64,000 nucleotides of DNA from Pseudomonas saponiphila (GTDB lineage: Bacteria; Pseudomonadota; Gammaproteobacteria; Pseudomonadales; Pseudomonadaceae), in assembly GCF_900105185.1 (NCBI RefSeq), contig NZ_FNTJ01000001.1, forward strand, positions 3,120,501 to 3,184,500, read 5' to 3'. A program made the translations under genes and the position numbers. This document shows, piece after piece, positions 40,989 through 50,556 of the stretch; within the stretch, counting starts at the first letter, position 1, and each line of letters starts with the position of its first letter. The notes beneath the pieces are model-generated. The model was not told the DNA's origin, made no database searches, and was given only the letters and a program-made list of their open reading frames with translations.

Positions 40989-42575
40989 TTAGAACATCAC
41001 GCCCTGGCTGCGCAGGTAGTCGTCGTAGGTGCCGCTGAAGTCGGTCACGCCGCTCGGGCTCAGCTCGATGATGCGAGTGGCCAGGGACGAGACGAACTCA
41101 CGGTCGTGGCTGACGAAGATCAGGGTGCCCGGGTAGTTTTCCAGGGCCAGGTTCAAAGCCTCGATGGATTCCATGTCCAGGTGGTTGGTCGGTTCGTCCA
41201 TCACCAGCACGTTGGGCTTTTGCAGGATCAGTTTGCCGAACAGCATGCGACCTTGCTCACCACCGGAGATCACCTTCACCGACTTGAGGATCTCGTCGTT
41301 GGAGAACAGCATGCGGCCCAGGGTGCCACGGATCATCTGCTCGCCCTGGGTCCACTGGCCCATCCAGTCGAACAGGCTGACGTCGTCTTCGAAGTCGTGG
41401 GCGTGGTCCTGGGCGTAGTAGCCGATTTCCGCGCTTTCAGTCCATTTCACCGAACCGGCGTCCGGGGTCAGCTCGCCCACCAGGGTGCGCAGCAGGGTGG
41501 TCTTGCCGATACCGTTGGGGCCGATGATCGCCACGCGCTCGCCGGCTTCGACGGTGAAGCTGAAGTTCTGGAACAGGGTCTTGCCATCGAAGCCCTTGGA
41601 CATGCGCTCCAGGGTCACCGCCTGGCGGTGCAGCTTCTTGGTCTGTTCGAAGCGGATGAACGGGCTGACCCGGCTCGACGGCTTGACTTCGGCCAGCTGG
41701 ATCTTGTCGATCTGCTTGGCCCGGGAAGTGGCCTGCTTGGCTTTCGAGGCGTTGGCCGAGAAGCGGCTGACGAAGGTCTGGAGTTCGGCGATCTGGGCTT
41801 TCTTCTTGGCGTTGTCCGACAGCAGCTGCTCGCGGGACTGGGTCGCGGCGATCATGTACTCGTCGTAGTTGCCCGGGAACAGGCGCAGCTCGCCGTAGTC
41901 CAGGTCGGCCATGTGGGTGCAGACACTGTTAAGGAAGTGCCGGTCGTGGGAAATGATGATCATGGTGCTGTTACGCGCCGTGAGGATGTTTTCCAGCCAG
42001 CGGATGGTGTTGATGTCCAGGTGGTTGGTCGGTTCGTCCAGCAGCAGCACTTCCGGATCGGAGAACAGCGCCTGGGCCAGCAGCACCCGCAGTTTCCAGC
42101 CTGGAGCGACTTCGGTCATCGGGCCGAAATGCTGTTCCAGGGGAATGCCCAGGCCCAGCAGCAGTTCGCCGGCGCGGGATTCGGCGGTGTAGCCGTCCAT
42201 CTCGGCGAACTCGGTTTCCAGCTCGGCCACGGCCATGCCGTCTTCTTCGGTCATTTCCGGCAGCGAGTAGATGCGATCGCGCTCGGCCTTGACCTTCCAC
42301 AGCTCCTCGTGACCCATGATCACGGTGTCGATCACGGTGAATTCTTCGTAGGCGAACTGGTCCTGGCGCAGTTTACCCAGGCGCACGTTGGGTTCCAGCA
42401 TGACCTGGCCGCCGGACGGCTCAAGGTCGCCGCCGAGGATTTTCATGAAGGTCGACTTGCCGCAACCGTTGGCGCCGATCAGACCGTAACGGTTGCCACC
42501 GTTGAACTTGACCGAAACGTTCTCGAACAGTGGCTTGGCGCCGAACTGCATGGTGATGTTAGCTGTGGAGATCAA
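40989..42575 (-). CDS. ybiT: ABC-F family ATPase YbiT
   Basis: A cytoplasmic ABC-F protein with two ATPase domains in one 528-residue chain and no membrane segments; such proteins act on ribosomes. The first domain has GANGCGKST and [11 protein letters not shown], the linker is Lys/Ala-rich ([34 protein letters not shown]), and the second has [23 protein letters not shown] and [10 protein letters not shown]. The first signature is VAPGWKLR rather than LSGG, as in E. coli YbiT. It is a single-gene unit with its own terminator. Confidence 0.9.
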   Translation of the reverse strand: MISTANITMQFGAKPLFENVSVKFNGGNRYGLIGANGCGKSTFMKILGGDLEPSGGQVMLEPNVRLGKLRQDQFAYEEFTVIDTVIMGHEELWKVKAERDRIYSLPEMTEEDGMAVAELETEFAEMDGYTAESRAGELLLGLGIPLEQHFGPMTEVAPGWKLRVLLAQALFSDPEVLLLDEPTNHLDINTIRWLENILTARNSTMIIISHDRHFLNSVCTHMADLDYGELRLFPGNYDEYMIAATQSREQLLSDNAKKKAQIAELQTFVSRFSANASKAKQATSRAKQIDKIQLAEVKPSSRVSPFIRFEQTKKLHRQAVTLERMSKGFDGKTLFQNFSFTVEAGERVAIIGPNGIGKTTLLRTLVGELTPDAGSVKWTESAEIGYYAQDHAHDFEDDVSLFDWMGQWTQGEQMIRGTLGRMLFSNDEILKSVKVISGGEQGRMLFGKLILQKPNVLVMDEPTNHLDMESIEALNLALENYPGTLIFVSHDREFVSSLATRIIELSPSGVTDFSGTYDDYLRSQGVMF

Positions 42576-42824
42576 TTACTTACCTACCAGTGATTTAGCG
42601 CCGACCTTGAATCCACAAAGCGCGATCTGGAGCCTTCCAGGTCGGGCCGGTCTGAGTGTGGAGCTGAGCCAGCGGGCGTACGTCGAGCGCAACATTCCGG
42701 CGCCAGGGCCGGGTTGCTGAGCAAAAAGTGCGGGGTGCGTGTTGGAATTTGTGCGCATTGTCGCATATGTAAACGAGCAGTTGTATGACGCTCGGGTAGG
42801 GAATTTAGCCGGGGAGGGCGATGC

Positions 42825-43559
42825 TCAGTGCTCGCCGGTCCCGTTGCAGGCAGGAATCAGCGTTTGGATAAAGGCATGCAGCTGCGCGGCGGCCTCTCGC
42901 GGCGCGGCCTGGAGCAGGCAGTGGGGACCGTCGATGTCCACCAGGCGCGCATCCGGGCGCAACTGCCTGACCAGGGCCGCCGCCGAGGCGGGCACCAGCC
43001 GATCGCGGGAGGCCCGCAGGTATGACACCGGCACCGAGGTTTCCCTCAGGGCCCGACTCGCGTCCACTGCGATCACCGCTTGCAGCCGGGCCTGCAAGAC
43101 GCGCGGCGCCACTTGGGCAATGGCGGCGGCTAGCGCCTGGCGCAGCGATGGCGTGGAAAAACCGCCGAGCAGCAGGGCGTCCATCGGCCAGAAAGGCAAG
43201 CGCCCCATGGGCAACAGTCCAAGCAGCGGCGCCAGGGGCGCCAGCGCCGGCCGTGGGTTGCGCACGAAACTGCAGCACAGCACCAGGCCCAGCAGTCCTG
43301 CCGGACGCCGGGCGGCAATGCTCACCGCCACCGGGCCGGAAAACGACTCGCCCAGCAATACGAACGGGCGGTCCGTCGGCAGTTGTTGCCATACCCGTTC
43401 CACCAATGCGCAGTAGTCCAGCACCTGATCGGCGGGGTAATCCAGCACTTGCACGGGCAGACTCGGGTCCAGGGCCTGGCGCAGCGGGTCGAACAGGGTG
43501 CCGGTGCCATCCATTCCCGGCAGCAGGACCAGGGTTGGCGAAACAGTGAGGGCGATCAA
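42825..43559 (-). CDS. Alpha/beta hydrolase
   Basis: A 244-residue hydrolase with LVLLPGMDGTGTLFDPL (oxyanion loop), nucleophile elbow GESFSGPVA and the C-terminal His in DIDGPHCLLQAAP. The start used is TTG with AAGGA 8 nt upstream, which places the first strand right at the N-terminus. The frame is open to 43628, but those residues (SSRWLRYAARRPLPF) are not family-like. Substrate unknown; divergent from lpxO. Confidence 0.72.
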   Translation of the reverse strand: MIALTVSPTLVLLPGMDGTGTLFDPLRQALDPSLPVQVLDYPADQVLDYCALVERVWQQLPTDRPFVLLGESFSGPVAVSIAARRPAGLLGLVLCCSFVRNPRPALAPLAPLLGLLPMGRLPFWPMDALLLGGFSTPSLRQALAAAIAQVAPRVLQARLQAVIAVDASRALRETSVPVSYLRASRDRLVPASAAALVRQLRPDARLVDIDGPHCLLQAAPREAAAQLHAFIQTLIPACNGTGEH

Positions 43560-43918
43560 TGGCGCTGTCCTTGCGGGGTGGAAGGGAAGTGGGCGGCGCG
43601 CAGCATAGCGCAGCCATCTGCTCGACACAGCCCGCAGGGGCAGGCCAGAGGGCTGCAGAGGGTTTTGTTGAGCTAAGTCAAAACCTCACGCGATACCCGC
43701 AATTTTCTACAGAAGTCGCGCAGCTTTTCACAAATTTGAGTTAACCCTTGGTTACAAACTGTGGCTAAAATGCCAGCCGACGGCCAGATGCCGAGGGTCG
43801 GATCGGCGATGGAAACCTTCGCCGATCACGCTTTTTTCAACTCAGACGCTGCCATTTGCCTTTGGCCCACCGGGCTTGCAGGGCGCAGCATGTTCTCTTC
43901 TGACGTGTGACGATTTCC
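43560..43918. other. Divergent region before lpxO, no gene
   Basis: About 360 bp. The centre (43680-43775) is AT-rich, with TTAACC and TAAAAT spaced 19 nt as a weak promoter candidate for lpxO at 43741-43771. I see no coding sequence. Confidence 0.35.
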
Positions 43919-44818
43919 GTGAAACTCATCATTGCCGCTGCATACGTTTTATCCATTGCGTACGTACACCTGCGGGGGCGCGTGCGCCATAAACTGGGAC
44001 GCCAACTCAGCGATCACTCGACCTTCCTGGCGCCCATCAACTGCTTCCTCTATCTGTTCTCCAAGTTTCCCAACCGGCCCTACCTGGACCCGGCCGACTT
44101 CCCCGAGATGAACAAGCTGCAGGAACACTGGGAAGAGATCCGTGCCGAAGGCCAACAGTTGTTGCAGGCCGGTGAGATCAAGCGCTCGGACCAGTACAAC
44201 GACGTGGGTTTCAACTCGTTCTTCAAGACTGGCTGGAAGCGCTTCTACCTGAAGTGGTACGGCGACAGCCACCCTTCGGCGATGAAACTGTGCCCGCGCA
44301 CCACCGAGCTGGTGCAGAGCATCGGCTCGATCAAGGCGGCGATGTTCGCCGAGCTGCCACCGGGTTCGCGCCTGGTGCGCCACCGCGACCCCTATGCCGG
44401 GTCCTACCGCTATCACCTGGGGCTGTCCACGCCGAACAACGAAGGCTGCTTCATCGAAGTGGACGGTGAGCGCTATCACTGGCGCGACGGCGAAGCGGTG
44501 ATGTTCGACGAGACTTACATCCACTACGCGGAAAACACCACCGAACAGAACCGCATCATTCTGTTCTGCGATGTCGAGCGACCGATGAAGTATCGCTGGG
44601 CCGCCGCGTTCAATGGCTGGTTCAGCCGCACCGTGATGTCTGCTGCGGGTTCGCCCAACGATGCCGGGGACAAGACCGGTGGCCTCAACCGCGCCTTCAA
44701 CAAGCTGTACAAGATCCGCCTGCGGGGCAAGGAGCTGAAGAAGCGCAATCGCACCCGCTACTACCTGGAAAAGTGGGCGATCTTCGCCGCCTTGCTGCTG
44801 CTGTTCATCTATATCTGA
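43919..44818 (+). CDS. lpxO: Lipid A 2-hydroxylase LpxO-like dioxygenase
   Basis: Fe(II)/2-oxoglutarate-dependent hydroxylase of the aspartyl/asparaginyl beta-hydroxylase family. LpxO adds a 2-OH to a lipid A acyl chain at the inner membrane. The 299 residues have an N-terminal membrane segment (KLIIAAAYVLSIAYVHL) and a C-terminal one. The iron/2-OG motifs are RHRDPYAGSYRYHLGLSTP and ETYIHYAENTTEQNRIILFCD. The start used is GTG 43919, matching the usual MKLIIA opening; an in-frame GTG at 43907 is possible. Confidence 0.85.
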   Translation: MKLIIAAAYVLSIAYVHLRGRVRHKLGRQLSDHSTFLAPINCFLYLFSKFPNRPYLDPADFPEMNKLQEHWEEIRAEGQQLLQAGEIKRSDQYNDVGFNSFFKTGWKRFYLKWYGDSHPSAMKLCPRTTELVQSIGSIKAAMFAELPPGSRLVRHRDPYAGSYRYHLGLSTPNNEGCFIEVDGERYHWRDGEAVMFDETYIHYAENTTEQNRIILFCDVERPMKYRWAAAFNGWFSRTVMSAAGSPNDAGDKTGGLNRAFNKLYKIRLRGKELKKRNRTRYYLEKWAIFAALLLLFIYI

Positions 44819-44900
44819 CTGGCTCCTCCCGCCTCTTGGCCTGCTCCTACATCTGGAGGCAGTCCTGCGTAGGGGCTGGCTTGTGCAGGCGCAGGCTTGT

Positions 44901-44982
44901 GTAGGAGCTGGCTTGCCAGCGAAGGCGCCGGCCCGGGCGATACCGGGCTCAGCGACCTCTTCGCCGGCCAGCCGGCCCCGAC
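44901..44982. repeat. REPIN between lpxO and the next gene
   Basis: GTAGGAGCTGGCTTGCCAGC at 44901 pairs with the diverged inverted arm TTCGCCGGCCAGCCGGCCCC ending at 44982. A further degraded fragment (GTAGGGGCTGGCTTGTG) precedes it. The remaining 44983-45114 shows only the AT-rich run near 45040. Confidence 0.75.
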
Positions 44983-45114
44983 ACAGCGGCGCCTCATGCG
45001 GGCCGCGGACATCGGGTGTTACAGGTTCTGCAGGATTATTTAATTAACAAAGCCGAACCCTGGGCGTAGCGTGGAATCGTATTCGATACCTTGTCGCTCC
45101 TCAGGAGGCTTGTC

Positions 45115-45495
45115 ATGAACAGTCTGGCTCGCGGCTTTGCCGCATTGATCACGCTGGCTTGGGCCAGCGGCACTGTCTGGGCCGCCAGCCCTGAAACGCC
45201 TCCTTTCAAAGCGCTGCCCGGTTCCGTGCAACTGGCGCAAAACCTGCCCAACAGCGGCAACAACGACCCCTACAGCAACCCCATTCGCCGGGCCAATCCC
45301 AACAGCATGCAGGGCACCCGAAATGCCGGTGCGCCGCTGCGCGGCCCCGGCACCGCGCCCATTGGCCGGCCGCCGACCCTGGAGAACGGCGGTATCGGCA
45401 ATGGCTATCCCCGTGGCGGGGTGCAGCGGCCAAACCCCGACCCGCGGGTGCAAAGTCCTCGAAACATCGATAACGACAACAGCAACCGGCGCTGA
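45115..45495 (+). CDS. Small secreted Pro/Asn/Gly-rich protein, unknown
   Basis: A 126-residue protein with signal peptide MNSLARGFAALITLAWASGTVWA. The mature part is low complexity and probably disordered (NLPNSGNNDPYSNPIRRANPNSM, GIGNGYPRGGVQRPNPDPRV) with no cysteine. AGGAGG lies before the ATG. It is 74 bp upstream of the sugar dehydrogenase on the same strand, so it may be co-transcribed. No known domain. Confidence 0.65.
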   Translation: MNSLARGFAALITLAWASGTVWAASPETPPFKALPGSVQLAQNLPNSGNNDPYSNPIRRANPNSMQGTRNAGAPLRGPGTAPIGRPPTLENGGIGNGYPRGGVQRPNPDPRVQSPRNIDNDNSNRR

Positions 45496-45569
45496 GCTGT
45501 CTTGCCGGATGGGCGACCGCTGCCGTGCGGCTCGCCAGGGATTCTCTTGAGCCATAGAAGGAAGCTAGC

Positions 45570-46721
45570 ATGTTGCGTCAAACCCTTTTCGCCACCTTGT
45601 GCGCCAGCGTTCTGCTGGGCAGTGCCTTGCCCGCTGCGGCGGCCAGCCCCCAGTCCTTTGCCAGTGAGCAGGGCAGTCTCAGCCTGACCCCGGTGGTGCA
45701 AGGTCTGCAGCATCCCTGGGCCTTGGCATTCCTGCCCGATCGCCAGGGCATGCTGGTCACCGAACGTCCCGGCAACCTGCGGCTGGTGAGCCCGGACGGT
45801 AAGCTTTCGGCTCCGTTGAGCGGGGTGCCCAAGGTTTGGGCCAATGGCCAGGGCGGCTTGCTCGACGTGGCGCTGTCGCCGGACTTCAAACAAGACCGCC
45901 TGGTGTACCTGTCCTACGCCGAGGGCGGTGGCGAGGGCGGGACTGCCGGCACCGCCGTGGGGCGCGGGCGCTTGCGCGATGACCTGAGCGGGCTCAAGGA
46001 CTTCCAGGTGATCTTCCGCCAGGAGCCCAAGCTGTCCACCGGCAATCACTTCGGTTCACGGCTGGTGTTCGACCGCGACGGCTACCTGTTCATCACCCTG
46101 GGGGAGAACAACAACCGGGCCACCGCCCAGGACCTGGACAAGCTCCAGGGCAAGGTCGTGCGCCTGTATGCCGATGGCCGAGTGCCGGACGACAACCCCT
46201 TTGTCGGCCAGCCCGGGGTGCGGCCGGAGATTTGGAGTTTCGGCCACCGCAACCCCCAGGGCGCGACGCTCAATCCCTGGAGCGGCACCCTGTGGGAGAA
46301 CGAGCACGGACCCAAGGGCGGCGACGAGATCAACCTGATCGAGCGCGGCAAGAACTACGGCTGGCCCCTGGCGACCCACGGGGTCGACTATTCCGGCCAG
46401 CCGATTCCCGAGGCCACGGGCCAGACGGTCCCGGGCACCCTGGCCCCGCATCATGTCTGGGACAAGTCTCCCGGCATCAGCGGCATGGCGTTCTACGACG
46501 CCGATCGCTTCAAGCCCTGGCAGCACAACCTGTTCATCGGCGCCCTGGCCGGCCGTGAACTGATCCGCCTGCAATTCGATGGCGACCGAGTCATCCATGA
46601 AGAGCGTCTGCTGGGGGACCTCAAGGCGCGGATTCGCGACGTGCGCCAGGGGCCGGACGGTTATCTGTACATCCTCACCGACGAGGATCAGGGCGCGCTG
46701 TACAAGGTCGGCCTGGAGTAA
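45570..46721 (+). CDS. PQQ-dependent aldose sugar dehydrogenase (YliI-like)
   Basis: A periplasmic soluble sugar dehydrogenase of the YliI/Asd family. The 383 residues have a signal peptide (MLRQTLFATLCASVLLGSALPAAAA) and a six-bladed beta propeller with family motifs HPWALAFLPD, GGLLDVALSPDF, GNHFGSRLVFDRDGYLFITLGE, GHRNPQGATLNPWSGTLWENEHGPKGGDEINLI and GYLYILTDEDQGALYKV. The substrate range is broad in homologues and is not predictable here. Confidence 0.87.
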   Translation: MLRQTLFATLCASVLLGSALPAAAASPQSFASEQGSLSLTPVVQGLQHPWALAFLPDRQGMLVTERPGNLRLVSPDGKLSAPLSGVPKVWANGQGGLLDVALSPDFKQDRLVYLSYAEGGGEGGTAGTAVGRGRLRDDLSGLKDFQVIFRQEPKLSTGNHFGSRLVFDRDGYLFITLGENNNRATAQDLDKLQGKVVRLYADGRVPDDNPFVGQPGVRPEIWSFGHRNPQGATLNPWSGTLWENEHGPKGGDEINLIERGKNYGWPLATHGVDYSGQPIPEATGQTVPGTLAPHHVWDKSPGISGMAFYDADRFKPWQHNLFIGALAGRELIRLQFDGDRVIHEERLLGDLKARIRDVRQGPDGYLYILTDEDQGALYKVGLE

Positions 46722-46742
46722 TCCGCCCCAACACCCACAGCC

Positions 46743-46824
46743 GTAGGAGCTGGCTTGCCAGCGAAAGCGTCGGCGAGCACAGCACCAGGCTCAAGGACCG
46801 CTTCGCCGGCAAGCCGGCTCCTAC
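46743..46824. repeat. REPIN overlapping a stop codon
   Basis: GTAGGAGCTGGCTTGCCAGC starts at 46743 and the inverted arm TTCGCCGGCAAGCCGGCTCC..TAC ends at 46824. The last bases provide the TAG stop of the GNAT-C39 gene at 46821-46823. Confidence 0.85.
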
Positions 46825-47924
46825 GCCTGGGGGCGCGAGGAGAGGATGACCGCGGCCCGCAGCTTGCTGCTGCCGAAGCTGCACATCTTGTCGAACTCGC
46901 CGTGGCTCACCGGCAAGTGCTGGCAGTCCATGGGCTGGCGGTGCTGGCTGTGGTCCACATCCGGATCGTGCAGGTAGACGAAATCGTCGTCGCAGTCGGT
47001 GACTATCACCCAGTGGGGGGCCTTGGAACGGGTCAGGCGATAGCTGCTGATCAGCACCAGGGGCTGGCCGCCTTCACTGAGGCGCTTGGCCAGCTCCAGC
47101 GGTCCGCCCAGCACCTGCTGCACCTCGCTGGCGTCCAGTTCCCTGCAGAACTCGTCGTGAACCAGGCGCATGACGTCCTTTTTATGCTCGTCACGCACGC
47201 CATTGAGAAACAGCGGCCCGGCGCTGTTGACCTGCAGGCGCACGGCAAAGCCCCGGCGCCAGGCAGCCAGCGCCAGGCCCTGGGGGCTGCAGCCACCGTG
47301 GCCCGAGGTCATGAATACCGTGGTGGCTTCGCGCCAGATCTGTAGTTCCTCGCGCCGTTCCAGGGGGCGCGAGGCTTGCAGGGCGGCCATGGCCATCAAC
47401 AGGCAGGCCGGACCACAGGTGAAGTCGGTGGTCTGCTGGTAGTAAGGCACGCGGATGCTGCGGGTTTCGCGGTGCTGGAGGATGCGTTTCTCCAGGCGCA
47501 GGGCATCGGCGTGGTCTTCGTAGTAGTCGTGGATCCGGGCAAAGCGCCGGTAGCCATGGCGTTCGTACAGGGCCAGCGCCGCCGGATTGTCGGTGCGTAC
47601 CTCCAGGCGCAGGTAGGCGCAGTCATGGGCCAGGGCGCAGGCCTCGATCCGTTGCAGCAGGCGTTTGCCCAGGCCCAGCCCCCGGGCGTCCTCGGCAATG
47701 GCGATGGAGTACAGGCGCGCCAGGGAGGTGCCGCGATGAAACAGCACCAGGGCATAGCCCAGCAACCGCGCCTGATGCTCGGCCACCAGCAGTTGGCCGT
47801 GGGCGCGGTTGATCATCCACTGGAAGCTGCGCGGGGTCAGCCGGTCGCTGGTGAAACATTGCTGTTCCAGGGCCACCAGCGCCGGCAGATCGTCGGGGGT
47901 TGCAGTGCGAAAGACAAGATCCAT
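46821..47924 (-). CDS. GNAT acetyltransferase fused to a C39-like peptidase
   Basis: A 367-residue two-domain protein. Residues ~1-150 are a RimI-like GNAT domain with acetyl-CoA loop RGLGLGKRLL (81-90) and LEVRTDNPAALALYERHGYRR. Residues ~155-367 are a C39/papain-like peptidase domain with Cys 170 in TTDFTCGPACLLM, His 304 in KAPHWVIVTD and Asp 320 in YLHDPDVD. It is divergent from the RLAN/RimK ligase gene, 93 bp away. This pairing suggests acylation, trimming and amino-acid ligation on the same peptide or metabolite. Substrate unknown. Confidence 0.88.
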   Translation of the reverse strand: MDLVFRTATPDDLPALVALEQQCFTSDRLTPRSFQWMINRAHGQLLVAEHQARLLGYALVLFHRGTSLARLYSIAIAEDARGLGLGKRLLQRIEACALAHDCAYLRLEVRTDNPAALALYERHGYRRFARIHDYYEDHADALRLEKRILQHRETRSIRVPYYQQTTDFTCGPACLLMAMAALQASRPLERREELQIWREATTVFMTSGHGGCSPQGLALAAWRRGFAVRLQVNSAGPLFLNGVRDEHKKDVMRLVHDEFCRELDASEVQQVLGGPLELAKRLSEGGQPLVLISSYRLTRSKAPHWVIVTDCDDDFVYLHDPDVDHSQHRQPMDCQHLPVSHGEFDKMCSFGSSKLRAAVILSSRPQA

Positions 47925-48017
47925 ATAACCGCCGTAAAAGTTGCGTAACGAAACGAGACTTCAAAAAAAGTTCGTGCTTAATAGAAAGGGTCAGGTTCTT
48001 CAGCGAGAGCGAACTTT

Positions 48018-49604
48018 ATGTCAGCGGTACAAGGTCATTGGCGAGAAGTATCCGAGCAAAGTTTGCCGGCGACAATCACTTCGACAAGTTATTTTTCCCC
48101 ACTGGGCAGAACTTCAAGTCAAGTCATCATCATTGTCGAACGCAAGGAAGACTGGGCGTCCTACTTTCCCAGTGAAGACATTCTCACGGCCCAGGAGTAC
48201 CTCGAACAGAGCCGCGAAAGTGTGCCGGGAAAACGGATCCAGGTGATCAACCTGTGCCGCAGCTACAAGTACCTGGGGCACGGTTACTATTGCTCGTTGC
48301 TCGCCGAAGCCCGTGGTCACCGGGTGATTCCCTCGGTGCGCACGATCAGCGAACTGACCCGCAAGGCCCTTTACGGCTTGGCTCTGGACGACCTGGACAA
48401 GACCCTGGAAAAGGCCCTGAGCAATCATCTTTACAGCGATACCGAAGGCTTCACTTTAACCCTCTACTTCGGCAAGACGCATATCGAGCCATTGCAGGAG
48501 TTGGCCCGCCAGCTGTTTGAATTGTTCCCCTGTCCGATTCTGTTAGTTGATTTCAAGAGAACCGACAGTTGGCATATCGAAGGCGTGAAGTGCGGAGCCT
48601 TGCACAAGTTGCGCGACGATCAGGAAGATCAGTTTGCCAACTCGCTGGACAGTTTCAGCCGCAAAGTCTGGCGGGTGCCGCGTTCTCGGCAACTGGCCCG
48701 TTATGACCTGGCGATACTTCACGATCCCCATGAAGCGCTACCGCCTTCCAATGCCCGGGCGCTGGAGAGTTTTATCCGGGTCGGCAAGGGCCTGGGCATC
48801 GACGTGGAACTGATCGAGAAGAAGGACTACTCGCGGCTGGCCGAATACGACGCGTTGCTGATCCGCGAAACCACCAGCGTCGACAATCACACCTACCGCT
48901 TCGCCAAGAAGGCCGAGAGCGAAGGATTGGTGGTGATGGACGATCCGACCTCGATCCTGCGCTGCACCAACAAGGTCTATCTCACGGACCTGCTCAAGGG
49001 CCACCAACTGGGCATGCCCGCCACCGAGATTCTCTACAAGGAGCGACCGGAGGATTTCGAGGGAGTGGGCGAACGCCTGGGCTTTCCCCTGGTGCTGAAG
49101 ATCCCCGACGGCTGCTTCTCCCGGGGCGTGATCAAGGTCGAGAGCCAACAGGCGCTGCTGGCGGCCACCGCCGAACTGTTCGAGCACTCGGTGCTGCTGT
49201 TGGCCCAGGAATTCTTCTACACCGAGTACGACTGGCGCATCGGCGTGCTCAATCGCAAGCCGATCTTTGCCTGCCAGTACTTCATGTCCAAGGGCCACTG
49301 GCAGATCTACAACCATAAGGCCAAGGGCCAGGACATCAACGGCGAGTGCCGCACCCTGGCGGTCCACGAAGCGCCGCGGGCAGTGGTGGAGCTGGCGGTA
49401 AAGACCGCCAACCTGATCGGCGACGGGCTGTATGGGGTCGACCTCAAGCAGTCCGGGGACAAGGTGGTGGTGATCGAGGTCAACGACAACCCCAACCTCG
49501 ACGCCGGCATCGAGGACGCCTACCTGCAGGACGACCTGTACTCCCTGGTGCTGGAGGAATTCGTCCGCCGCCTGGAGCTCAAACGTCGCGGCCAGGCCTG
49601 GTGA
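48018..49604 (+). CDS. RimK-type ATP-grasp ligase with RLAN domain
   Basis: A 528-residue amide-bond-forming ligase. After a ~35-residue tail, the RLAN domain (~35-200) starts VIIIVERKEDWASYFPS. The ATP-grasp region (~290-515) shows TNKVYLTDLL, PLVLKIPDGCFSRGVIKV, LLAQEFFYTEYDWRIGVL and the metal-binding end GVDLKQSGDKVVVIEVNDNPNLDAGIED. RimK relatives add glutamate or other amino acids to peptide C-termini. It is divergent from the GNAT-C39 gene and followed after 7 nt by a CorA-like gene. The start could lie nearer VIIIVERK, but no ATG exists there. Confidence 0.88.
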   Translation: MSAVQGHWREVSEQSLPATITSTSYFSPLGRTSSQVIIIVERKEDWASYFPSEDILTAQEYLEQSRESVPGKRIQVINLCRSYKYLGHGYYCSLLAEARGHRVIPSVRTISELTRKALYGLALDDLDKTLEKALSNHLYSDTEGFTLTLYFGKTHIEPLQELARQLFELFPCPILLVDFKRTDSWHIEGVKCGALHKLRDDQEDQFANSLDSFSRKVWRVPRSRQLARYDLAILHDPHEALPPSNARALESFIRVGKGLGIDVELIEKKDYSRLAEYDALLIRETTSVDNHTYRFAKKAESEGLVVMDDPTSILRCTNKVYLTDLLKGHQLGMPATEILYKERPEDFEGVGERLGFPLVLKIPDGCFSRGVIKVESQQALLAATAELFEHSVLLLAQEFFYTEYDWRIGVLNRKPIFACQYFMSKGHWQIYNHKAKGQDINGECRTLAVHEAPRAVVELAVKTANLIGDGLYGVDLKQSGDKVVVIEVNDNPNLDAGIEDAYLQDDLYSLVLEEFVRRLELKRRGQAW

Positions 49605-49611
49605 GGCGCCG

Positions 49612-50553
49612 ATGATCCACAGCTATCGGCTGGCCCAGGGCAGCTTGCAGGCGGTACCGGCAGGGGAGGCGCAGGTCATGCTGTTCAGCAACCCGGACCT
49701 GGCGGAGCGCGAGCTGTTGCACAGCGCCTTCAAGCTCGACGAGCACGCCCTGGCCTCGGCGCTGGACCCGGACGAAGTGTCGCGCATCGAATTCCATCCC
49801 GATTACCTGTTCCTGATCTGGAAGCGTCCGGAAAACTATTCCGGTGGCGGCAGCCTGTCCTTCGAAGTGTCGTCCTGCGGCCTGCTGTTCTGCCCCGACC
49901 GGCTGCTGGTGATCGCCCCCGACGACACACCACTGCTGGGCCTGGGGGCGCGCCATCATCTGCATACCCCGCTGGATGTGCTGCTGGACCTGTTGCTCAA
50001 CAACATCCATCACTACCTGGGGCACCTCAAGGTGATCAAGCTGGTGGCCAGGGAGCTGCAGCACAAGTTCAACAGCTCGATGGAAAACCGCCACCTGATG
50101 CAGATGTTCAACCTGAGCGAGAGCCTGATCTATTACCTCAATGCCCTGCACAGCAACGGTGCGCTGCTGACCCGGCTGCGTAACCACGCCGAAAAGGAGC
50201 GCTTCGGCCCGCAGGCGGTTGGCCTGATCGACGACCTGATCATCGAGAACAACCAGTGTTACAAGCAGGCGGAAATCTACTCCACGGTGTTTGCCGGGCT
50301 GATGGACGCCCGGGGCAACCTGATGAACAACAGCACCAACAAGCTGTTGCGCAAGCTGACGCTGATCAACGTGGTGTTCCTGCCGCTGAACCTGATTGCC
50401 AGCATCGGCGGCATGTCCGAGTTCAGCATGATGACCGCCGGCACGCCGTGGTGGATCGCCTATTCGCTGTTGCTGCTGGCCATGCTGCTGGCAGCGGCCG
50501 GCATGTCCCTGGGGCTGCGTCGGCTCACCGGCCACAGCCACCGGGCCGGTTGA
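49612..50553 (+). CDS. CorA-family divalent cation transporter, GMS variant
   Basis: A 313-residue CorA/ZntB superfamily protein: a soluble N-terminal domain, a long helical stalk and two C-terminal membrane segments (~245-262 and ~275-297). The usual pore motif GMN is replaced by GMS in ASIGGMSEFSMM (~264-272). It may move Mg2+, Zn2+ or another ion. It starts 7 nt after the RLAN/RimK stop, so it is in the same operon, possibly serving the metal-dependent ligase. Confidence 0.85.
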   Translation: MIHSYRLAQGSLQAVPAGEAQVMLFSNPDLAERELLHSAFKLDEHALASALDPDEVSRIEFHPDYLFLIWKRPENYSGGGSLSFEVSSCGLLFCPDRLLVIAPDDTPLLGLGARHHLHTPLDVLLDLLLNNIHHYLGHLKVIKLVARELQHKFNSSMENRHLMQMFNLSESLIYYLNALHSNGALLTRLRNHAEKERFGPQAVGLIDDLIIENNQCYKQAEIYSTVFAGLMDARGNLMNNSTNKLLRKLTLINVVFLPLNLIASIGGMSEFSMMTAGTPWWIAYSLLLLAMLLAAAGMSLGLRRLTGHSHRAG

Positions 50554-50556
50554 GTC

